Assembly (NCBI GenBank): GCA_904420445.1
Contig: CAJFVJ010000003.1
Span: forward strand, 392,441 to 456,440
DNA from: Candidatus Adamsella avium
GTDB taxonomy: Bacteria; Cyanobacteriota; Vampirovibrionia; Gastranaerophilales; CAJFVJ01
DNA: 64,000 nucleotides
Reading direction: 5' to 3'
The position numbers and the translations under genes were made by a program. Under the pieces are notes generated by a model, which was given only the letters and a program-made list of their open reading frames with translations, searched no databases and was not told the origin of the DNA. This document shows positions 57,826-64,000 of this stretch, one piece after another (within the stretch, counting starts at the first letter, position 1; each line of letters begins with the position of its first letter).

Positions 57826-58506
57826 TTATCTTTTGAAAATTCTCTGAAAAATATTCTTTTTCTTGGGGGATGTATCTTTATCTTTGCTCTTATCTTTTGA
57901 TACATATTCCTGAATAACCTCATTTGTCAAAGGATCTATTTCTTTGAAGCGTTGAACGGTCTTTCCGTCTTTTTTGAAATAAGTTTCTGTTGTTCTCTTT
58001 CCCGTGTTTTCATCAAAAGTTACTATTGATTTTGGTTTGCCGTTTTTATCAAATGACGTGGTTCTTATCATATGACCCGTTTTTTGAGAGTAATTCATAA
58101 TTGCTGAAATTTTTCCGTCATCATCAAGCCATTTTTCACTGTATAACTTGCCTTTTTTATAGTTAATTATCCTTGATGCCGCATCACTCTTGTAAAAACG
58201 CCCGTAACCTCTGATAGGAGTATTATCTTTAGAGGTCATAACGACAACACTCATCCCGTCATCAGATGTTTTTGACGGAATACCCGAGTTATCAAGCTCT
58301 TCTTTTATTTGATCAAGCGTAGCTCTTTTTTCTTCTTTTCTTCCGATAATACCTGATTTATTTAACGCAGATAACACCTCAAGAGTATTCAATAACTCTT
58401 TTTGCTTATCTGAAAGATTTCTCTCCGGACTATTTTGCGCACTATCTTTTTTATCAGACGAAAAAATAATCGTCGAATTTATCGTATTTACTCTGTTTAC
58501 AATCAT
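57826..58506 (-). CDS. MORN-like repeat protein, unknown function
   Basis: The 226-aa protein starts MIVNRVNTINSTIIFSSD, then a helical region and, from about residue 100 to 200, strands with the period Y-x-x-G-K-x-x-x-E (LYSEKWLDDDGKISAIMNYS, RTTSFDKNGKPKSIVTFDE, TETYFKKDGKTVQRFKE), similar to the repeats of the protein at 43226. A basic tail ends in FQRIFKR. No signal peptide is seen. GAGGCAGAG precedes the ATG. Function unknown. Confidence 0.78.
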   Translation of the reverse strand: MIVNRVNTINSTIIFSSDKKDSAQNSPERNLSDKQKELLNTLEVLSALNKSGIIGRKEEKRATLDQIKEELDNSGIPSKTSDDGMSVVVMTSKDNTPIRGYGRFYKSDAASRIINYKKGKLYSEKWLDDDGKISAIMNYSQKTGHMIRTTSFDKNGKPKSIVTFDENTGKRTTETYFKKDGKTVQRFKEIDPLTNEVIQEYVSKDKSKDKDTSPKKKNIFQRIFKR

Positions 58507-58531
58507 CTCTGCCTCTTCCCCTTTTTCTCTT

Positions 58532-59248
58532 CTAATTAAGCTTAGGTATCTTCATATTAAACACTTCTTCCAAATTCAGATTATTTATAATTGAATCAAT
58601 CAAAAACTCTGCACCGCACCCATCAGAAATAGAAGAAATATCAGGTATAATACCGAATAACTTCACCCCTGAAAACTTTCTGATTAATGAAGGAGCTGTT
58701 TTGATAGCCTCATCTTTTGTATTCAAAGGATATCTGTTGATAATTACACCAAGAACATTTATCCCCATACTCTGAGCCATCTTCACAGTCATAAGAGTAT
58801 GATTGATTGTGCCTAATGTAGCCCTTGCAACAATCACAACAGGTAAGTTCAGCATCTTAACTATATCACACATCAACATCTCATTATTCACAGGAACCAT
58901 CAAACCGCCTGCTCCCTCTGTTATAACTATATCAGAAGTCTGCTTCAGTTCACCAAAATCTTTCAATACTTTTTTCTTGTCAATAACAATCCCCTCAAGC
59001 TCTGCTGCAACAGAAGGTGTCGTTGGCGCTTTCATTATGTAGCTGTATTTTGTTTTTATATTATTATCAATCTGTTTTACAAAAGACAAATCAGGAGAAA
59101 TAAGCTGCTTATTCCCCTCTATCGCCCCGCTTTGAAACGGTTTATACACACTTATTTCATATCCGAGGCTTTGCATTACTGCTGCAAGCCCCGCTGTTAT
59201 AACAGTTTTTCCTACATCTGTATCAGTTCCCGTAACAAAAATATCCAT
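58532..59248 (-). CDS. bioD: Dethiobiotin synthetase
   Basis: The 238-aa enzyme forms dethiobiotin from diaminopelargonic acid, CO2 and ATP. The P-loop TGTDTDVGKT is at residues 6-15 with K14; YKPFQSG, ITEGAGGLMVPVN and ARATLGTINHTLMT are further family segments. GAGG 6 bases before the ATG at 59248 fixes the start. No other bio gene is within the window, so biotin synthesis genes are dispersed or incomplete. Confidence 0.95.
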   Translation of the reverse strand: MDIFVTGTDTDVGKTVITAGLAAVMQSLGYEISVYKPFQSGAIEGNKQLISPDLSFVKQIDNNIKTKYSYIMKAPTTPSVAAELEGIVIDKKKVLKDFGELKQTSDIVITEGAGGLMVPVNNEMLMCDIVKMLNLPVVIVARATLGTINHTLMTVKMAQSMGINVLGVIINRYPLNTKDEAIKTAPSLIRKFSGVKLFGIIPDISSISDGCGAEFLIDSIINNLNLEEVFNMKIPKLN

Positions 59249-59385
59249 CTGAGCCTCAGTCAATCAATTCAAATAAATAATTTATAACATTATAATTATA
59301 AACATAAAAAGTTAACAAATAATATATTGTTTTCTATGTTTATTGTAGATTAAAAACAGATAAACAGAATAATGAGGCGAAAAAC

Positions 59386-60915
59386 ATGAATAATCAAAAA
59401 GTAGTACTCGCTATAATGGACGGATGGGGAATCCGTGAAGAAAAAGAAGGCAACGCTATCAAAGAAGCAAATACCCCGAATTTTGACATGCTTTGCAAAA
59501 CATATCCGCATACAAAAATCTATGCGGAAGGCGAACACGTAGGTCTTCCAGCCGGTCAGATGGGCAACTCTGAAGTAGGCCACCTCAACCTCGGAGCCGG
59601 AAGAATTGTCTTTCAAGAGCTTTCAAGAATAAACAATGAGATAAAAACAGGAAACTTCTTCAAAAACGAAGCATTCCTGAAAGCAGCAGACCATGTAAAA
59701 AAATATAACTCGGCTCTCCATATCTACGGACTCGTCAGCCCGGGCGGCGTACACAGTTCTATGGATCATATCTTTGCATTGATTGATTTTGCAAAGAAAG
59801 AAAATATCAAAAACTTCTACGTACATGCATTCCTCGATGGAAGAGATACACCGCCTCAAAGTGCTGTCACTTACCTGAAAGAAGTCGAAGAAAAACTCAA
59901 AGAAAACGGTTTTGCGCCTGTTGCAACAATTTCAGGCAGATATTATGCAATGGACAGAGATAACAGATGGGAGAGAGTCGAAAAAGCTTATGACGCACTG
60001 ACTTCTATGACAGGAGAAAAAGCCTCCTCTGCTGTTGAAGCTGTCGAAAAATCTTATGCGGCAGGAACAACCGACGAATTTGTCCTCCCTACAATCATAG
60101 GTGATGAAAATTCAAGAATAAAAGATAACGATGCAATAATATTCTTCAACTTCAGACCTGATAGAGCAAGAGAAATAACAAGAGCCTTCACTCAATCAGA
60201 CTTCAGCGGATTTGAAAGAAAAGTTGCACCAAAAAACCTTTTCTACGTAACAATGACGCAATATGACGAAACATTTACTCTCGATATAGCCTTCAAACCT
60301 GAACATATGACAAATATTCTCGGCGAAGTGCTTTCAAAAAACGGAGTAAAACAACTTAGAACAGCTGAAACGGAAAAATATGCACACGTCACTTTCTTCT
60401 TCAACGGCGGAGAAGAAAAACCCTTCGAAAACGAAGAAAGAATTCTCGTTAACTCTCCAAAAGTACCGACTTATGATATGCAGCCTGAGATGAGTGCTTA
60501 TGAAGTAAAAGACAACGTCCTCAAAGCTCTCGACAGTGATAAATACGGAGTAATCATCGTAAACTTTGCTAACCCTGATATGGTTGGTCATACAGGTGTT
60601 GAAGCTGCCGCTATCAAAGCAATCGAAGCTGTTGATACCTGCATAGGCGAGATTGTCAAAAAAGTTGTTGAAAAAGGCTACGTAATGTATCTCACGGCAG
60701 ACCATGGAAATGCAGAATGTATGATTGACCCGAAAACAAAAAAACCATTCACTGCTCATACAACAAATATGGTTCCATTCATCGCAATCAATCTCAAAGA
60801 TAAAAATGCACAATTGAGAGAGGGCGCTTCCCTCTGCGATGTAGCTCCGACTATCCTGAAAACAATGGATATAGAACAGCCGAAAGAAATGACCGGCAAA
60901 TCAATTTTGATATAA
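59386..60915 (+). CDS. gpmI: 2,3-bisphosphoglycerate-independent phosphoglycerate mutase
   Basis: The 509-aa enzyme interconverts 3- and 2-phosphoglycerate in glycolysis using Mn. The alkaline-phosphatase-type domain has MDGWGIR, MGNSEVGHLNLGAGRIV with the phospho-acceptor S62, FNFRPDRAREITRAF, NFANPDMVGHTG and TADHGNAECM. The inserted iPGM domain (about 80-300) includes HAFLDGRDTPPQSA. Length is normal. GAGGCG precedes the ATG and a terminator follows. Confidence 0.97.
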   Translation: MNNQKVVLAIMDGWGIREEKEGNAIKEANTPNFDMLCKTYPHTKIYAEGEHVGLPAGQMGNSEVGHLNLGAGRIVFQELSRINNEIKTGNFFKNEAFLKAADHVKKYNSALHIYGLVSPGGVHSSMDHIFALIDFAKKENIKNFYVHAFLDGRDTPPQSAVTYLKEVEEKLKENGFAPVATISGRYYAMDRDNRWERVEKAYDALTSMTGEKASSAVEAVEKSYAAGTTDEFVLPTIIGDENSRIKDNDAIIFFNFRPDRAREITRAFTQSDFSGFERKVAPKNLFYVTMTQYDETFTLDIAFKPEHMTNILGEVLSKNGVKQLRTAETEKYAHVTFFFNGGEEKPFENEERILVNSPKVPTYDMQPEMSAYEVKDNVLKALDSDKYGVIIVNFANPDMVGHTGVEAAAIKAIEAVDTCIGEIVKKVVEKGYVMYLTADHGNAECMIDPKTKKPFTAHTTNMVPFIAINLKDKNAQLREGASLCDVAPTILKTMDIEQPKEMTGKSILI

Positions 60916-60950
60916 ACAAAAAAGACCTCAATTGAGGTCTTTTTTGTTTT
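60914..60950. terminator. Intrinsic terminator, perfect palindrome
   Basis: AAAAGACCTCAATTGAGGTCTTTT with further A/T pairs and T-run, directly behind gpmI. Confidence 0.88.
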
Positions 60951-61022
60951 TGAAAAATGGCAATTTTTATTTACGTCCGGTTTTTATTATTATAAGGGAA
61001 CAATTTATTAAAGGTTAGAATA

Positions 61023-62918
61023 TTGAGTATAGGTATTAATAATAACGGAACAAACGTTCAATATCCGTATAATCAGCAAAATCAACAGCTGACTCAGCAG
61101 CAAAAAGATAACTTCGGAGCTCTTTCTCCTGAAACACAGGCAAATTTGCAAAAGGTCAGCGCAAGCGCTAAAGAAACAGCTCAAGACAGCTGGTTTGGCA
61201 ATATTCTCAAAGGTTTTGGCATAGAAGACCCGAAAAAAGCAGCTATATCCATCTTAGGAGCCGTAGGTGTCGTATTCGGTTTGAGCGCTGCTATGAACAA
61301 AGCTGTCCGCAGCGGAAAGATTTTCGAACTAGGGAAACATCTCGACAACTTTGCAGAAAAAAATAAAGTGGTCAAAACCATTTCTACAGGTATAAAAAAT
61401 TTCTTTAAACCTATTAAAAAGAAATTTGCAAAATCAGACTTTGCCCAGCTGAAAGGGCATATGCTTACGCCGAAAAACTCAATGGCAAAACCGATTTTGA
61501 AAGGAACCTGGGGCGAAGCTGTTGATACGGTTACTGATGCGATGACTTCTATGATTACGAAAGAAGGCGATACATCAAAACTTGCTGAAGCTCTCAAAAA
61601 GCTGACAGGCAAAGACAATGTTGATAATCTTGTTGACCTCGTCAAAGATGTTCAGAAAAACAACGACCTGAAATTTGAAAACTTTACAAAAATATATGAT
61701 GAAATCAAAAAGAACCCGAAAGTTCTTAAAGACGGCAAATTTGACATAGACAAATTTGTAGGATTTTTATCTGGTGATGAAATTAAGGGAATCACTCAAA
61801 AAACAACAGGCGGAATGTTTGTCAGACAAAACGTCAATATGTCTGATGCGCTGAAAAAAGTTGCCATCCTCAAAGGCGACGGAGCAAAAACAGGACTCGG
61901 ACAAAAAGCTCAGCAAATACTCCTGAGAGGCGTTGAAGGAATGTCTAACGGAGTAACAAGCCGTTCTCTTATGGGATTGTTGATGGGACTCGGGATTTAC
62001 AACGGTGTTTTCAATAAGGCACAGGATGCACCAAAAGGAGAAAAAGTATCCACTTTCGCTGAAGAAGCTGTAGGAGATATGGGAAGTTATATGCTCTTCC
62101 CGGTTGCAGGTTCTATTCTCTATGGTGCATCAACTTTGAAATATCTCGGTTCAAAATCTTCACAAATTGCAAAATATAAAGACGGACTCAAAAAATTATC
62201 AGAACAAGCTGCCAACGGTTTATCAAAAGCCGATGTTAAAGCGCAGTATAAAGCACTAAAACAAGGATTAAATAAAGGCGTAAAATGGTATCAAAAGCCA
62301 ATAAGAGCCCTTGCTAATTTCTTATCAACAGGTCTTGAAGACAATCCTGTAAACGGTAAAGTTCTGAAAAAACTCAAAGGAATAGGCGGCGGTGCTATGA
62401 GATTTGCTCTTGTTATGTTCGCTATTTCTCCGCTTCTTATCAAACCTGTTATGGCTGCTTGCCACAAGATTTTCGGCAAACCGACAAATACAAACTATCC
62501 TAACAAACAGGATAAAATCAGACAGCAGCAAGAAGAAGCAATGAAGCAGATTCAGAACATGACTCCTGAGCAGCAATATCAAGCACTTGTACAGCTTTCT
62601 CAACTGCCTGAAATAGCAAACAATCCTCAACAAAAAGCTTATGTTGACCAGATGCTGGCAATTTATCAGGCGCAGATGCAGCAACAACCGCTGCAGCAGC
62701 CAAATGCTCAACAGGGGACAACTGCACCGACAATTCAGCCGGTCACGCCGCAGGTAACCCCAAATGCTGTACAGCCGCAACCTACGACAACAGCTCCGGC
62801 AGCATCTCAACCGATAAGCCCATCAATAAATCAAAATCAGTCAATAGACGCAGGAAGGACTTACATCCCATCAGATGAACCAGGTCCAGGACTTGCGAGA
62901 AGAGATTTGAACAACTAA
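61023..62918 (+). CDS. Large membrane-associated protein, unknown function
   Basis: The 631-aa protein starts at TTG (61023) with AAAGGT 6-9 bases upstream. A Gln/Asn-rich N-terminus is followed by an Ala/Gly-rich membrane helix (about 75-95, AAISILGAVGVVFGLSAAM), a long helical domain, further hydrophobic segments near 350-370 and 460-480, and a C-terminal tail of about 120 residues rich in Q, P and T. The plan matches the smaller proteins at 900 and 15721. No known domain is recognised. Its end overlaps the convergent YqeG gene by 4 bases. Confidence 0.8.
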   Translation: MSIGINNNGTNVQYPYNQQNQQLTQQQKDNFGALSPETQANLQKVSASAKETAQDSWFGNILKGFGIEDPKKAAISILGAVGVVFGLSAAMNKAVRSGKIFELGKHLDNFAEKNKVVKTISTGIKNFFKPIKKKFAKSDFAQLKGHMLTPKNSMAKPILKGTWGEAVDTVTDAMTSMITKEGDTSKLAEALKKLTGKDNVDNLVDLVKDVQKNNDLKFENFTKIYDEIKKNPKVLKDGKFDIDKFVGFLSGDEIKGITQKTTGGMFVRQNVNMSDALKKVAILKGDGAKTGLGQKAQQILLRGVEGMSNGVTSRSLMGLLMGLGIYNGVFNKAQDAPKGEKVSTFAEEAVGDMGSYMLFPVAGSILYGASTLKYLGSKSSQIAKYKDGLKKLSEQAANGLSKADVKAQYKALKQGLNKGVKWYQKPIRALANFLSTGLEDNPVNGKVLKKLKGIGGGAMRFALVMFAISPLLIKPVMAACHKIFGKPTNTNYPNKQDKIRQQQEEAMKQIQNMTPEQQYQALVQLSQLPEIANNPQQKAYVDQMLAIYQAQMQQQPLQQPNAQQGTTAPTIQPVTPQVTPNAVQPQPTTTAPAASQPISPSINQNQSIDAGRTYIPSDEPGPGLARRDLNN

Positions 62919-63403
62919 TTAATTCTTATAAATGCTCTTTCGAGTTTTCTCAAGAACTTAATAATATTATGTTCCTGATGCTTCATTAACGGGTCGACAA
63001 GAACAGTAATCATATTCAACCTGTGACCGACCCAGATATCAGTAAGCGGTCTGTCACCAACCATAACAGCCTGCTCGGGAGTTATCCCGAATGAACTCAA
63101 AACCTCTTTGACTATCTTTGTGCTTGGTTTTGCAGCATTGAAATAAATCGGAAAATCACTGACTTTTTTGACTTCTTCAAGGTATTTCAAATTATGGTTG
63201 TTGCTAACAACGGCAATTTTGAAATCCTGTTTGACCCGCTCAAGCCATTCTTTTATTTCTTGAGGGAAAAAACCTGTCTTCGGGGGCATGATTGTATTGT
63301 CCAAATCGAACAAAAATGCTTTCACTCCCCGTTTTTTCATCTCATCGAGGTTTATTTCTCTAACATGTTCATAGATATAAGTAGGCTTTAACTTAAACGG
63401 CAT
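62915..63403 (-). CDS. YqeG-family HAD phosphatase
   Basis: The 162-aa protein is a HAD IIIA phosphatase: FLFDLDNTIMPPKTG with catalytic D33 and D35, VVSNNHNLKYLEEV, KPSTKIVKEVL and VMVGDRPLTDIWVGHRLNM. It is related to phosphatidylglycerophosphate phosphatase of other lineages. AAGGAAG precedes the ATG at 63403, which lies inside the end of the U32 peptidase gene (11-base overlap), so the two form an operon. Confidence 0.94.
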   Translation of the reverse strand: MPFKLKPTYIYEHVREINLDEMKKRGVKAFLFDLDNTIMPPKTGFFPQEIKEWLERVKQDFKIAVVSNNHNLKYLEEVKKVSDFPIYFNAAKPSTKIVKEVLSSFGITPEQAVMVGDRPLTDIWVGHRLNMITVLVDPLMKHQEHNIIKFLRKLERAFIRIN

Positions 63404-64000
63404 CCGCTTCTTCCTTTACACTTCTAATTATAGCATTTTCATAATTATTTTCTAAACGTCCCATCGGGTCAAATTTGATAAACACTTCCTGATTGGTATT
63501 TGCAACATCAAGAGAATTTCCGTAAATGTCTTTTATTTCAACCGATTTTGTAACAATCTCATCATCAGGAGAGAAAATCTCAACTCTGTCGCCAAGGTTC
63601 ATTTTAAATTTCATAAGAGTCTTGAAAAATTCTCCGTCTTTTCCTTGAATTACTCCTAGAAATGTAGCTCTTGAATGCGCTTTGTTAGTTACATAGTTAT
63701 ACTCATCTTCAGGCAGCTCCCCGTTCACAAAACCTGTTGTATATCCTCTGTTTGCCACTTTTTTCAACTCGTCAACAAGAGCATCATAATCAACAGCTTC
63801 ATTATTTTTTATACCGTCGAGAGCTTTTCTATAAGCCCGTGCAACCACAGCGGCATAATACATGCTCTTTGTGCGCCCCTCTATTTTGAAAGAATGAACA
63901 CCCGCTTTTATCAACTCTGGAAGCTCTTTTATAAGACACAAGTCTTTGGGGCTCAAAATCAAAGTACCATGTTCTGTTTCTTCTATCGGAAAATATTCAT
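63393..64000 (-). CDS. U32-family peptidase, C-terminal part
   Basis: The minus-strand frame is open to the right edge (EYFPIEETEHGTLI is the first visible segment) and ends at 63393. The visible part has SPKDLCLIKELPELIKAG, HSFKIEGRTKSMYYAAVVARAY, YTTGFVNGE and a C-terminal beta domain. U32 proteins such as TrhP/YegQ and collagenase-like peptidases act on tRNA hydroxylation or proteolysis; the part needed to separate these is outside the window. Confidence 0.92.
   Translation of the reverse strand, partial: EYFPIEETEHGTLILSPKDLCLIKELPELIKAGVHSFKIEGRTKSMYYAAVVARAYRKALDGIKNNEAVDYDALVDELKKVANRGYTTGFVNGELPEDEYNYVTNKAHSRATFLGVIQGKDGEFFKTLMKFKMNLGDRVEIFSPDDEIVTKSVEIKDIYGNSLDVANTNQEVFIKFDPMGRLENNYENAIIRSVKEEADAV

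Noticed and set aside
1-64000. CRISPR array
   Set aside because: No set of regularly spaced direct repeats was seen; the only dispersed repeats are single 140-bp elements.

Overview
The window is an AT-rich, densely packed bacterial chromosome segment with about 58 protein genes, three tRNAs (Val, Glu, Leu), the SRP RNA, tmRNA and one unassigned RNA candidate. It encodes a Gram-negative envelope: a two-partner-secretion outer-membrane transporter, an MlaD/Mce lipid-transport protein, a PilC/GspF protein and an AlgI/AlgJ-type O-acetylation pair. A partial DUF1822-like gene at the left edge (a family known mainly from cyanobacteria), and many short exported or coiled proteins of no clear family, suggest a gut non-photosynthetic cyanobacterial relative (Vampirovibrionia/Gastranaerophilales). 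This assignment is an inference; no rRNA or ribosomal-protein gene is present to test it.

Layout. 1-1.8 kb: DUF1822-like gene, a small membrane protein and a ribbon-helix-helix regulator. 1.9-7.3 kb: a tight dprA-topA-aroE-MFS operon, met head-on by the SRP RNA/YbgC-thioesterase unit. 7.8-12.2 kb: TPR protein, CPBP protease, MlaD protein, an XRE regulator with cobO, 5-formyl-THF cyclo-ligase and tRNA-Val. 12.3-16.1 kb: a broken serine-recombinase tail next to tRNA-Val, then lineage-specific proteins, several with an N-terminal SFSG motif. 16.2-18.6 kb: tRNA-Glu, an MFS exporter, a purine-rich RNA candidate and a MerR regulator. 18.6-22.6 kb: a LysR regulator divergent from a small protein, an alpha/beta hydrolase, an EamA permease and a DUF3737 protein, possibly acquired from Firmicutes. 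23.6-26.6 kb: an IscU-like scaffold paired with a GGGtGRT protein, YbaK, and a SprA-related protein. 26.7-32.1 kb: sensor kinase, exported PilZ protein, TpsB transporter and a repeat protein. 32.2-42.3 kb: CorC-like protein, PilC, hydrolase, surface-adhesin-E-like exported proteins, a phage-type S24/HTH switch, three paralogous two-TM proteins, a CGCAxxGCC protein and a cupin. 42.5-50.8 kb: tmRNA, an EF-hand repeat protein, pgi, three sugar-modifying genes and a GHKL-ATPase/HExxH protein. 50.9-64 kb: Lrp-aminotransferase operon, AlgI/AlgJ pair, tRNA-Leu, TPR protein, bioD, gpmI, a large membrane protein, YqeG and the end of a U32 peptidase.

Four copies of a 139-141 bp element with TTATATAGCAA inverted ends and a shared core lie between genes. 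Stable RNA genes and several protein genes share an extended -10 promoter of the form TGnTAnAAT. Neighbouring genes often overlap at their ends, both within operons and convergently.

The most promising uncharacterised items are: the set of unrelated proteins sharing an N-terminal SFSG motif; the GHKL-ATPase/HExxH fusion carrying that motif; the IscU-like/GGGtGRT pair; a PilZ protein with intact c-di-GMP motifs behind a signal peptide; the three-paralog two-TM array; the ATG-free AGAGA-rich RNA; and the 140-bp repeat family.
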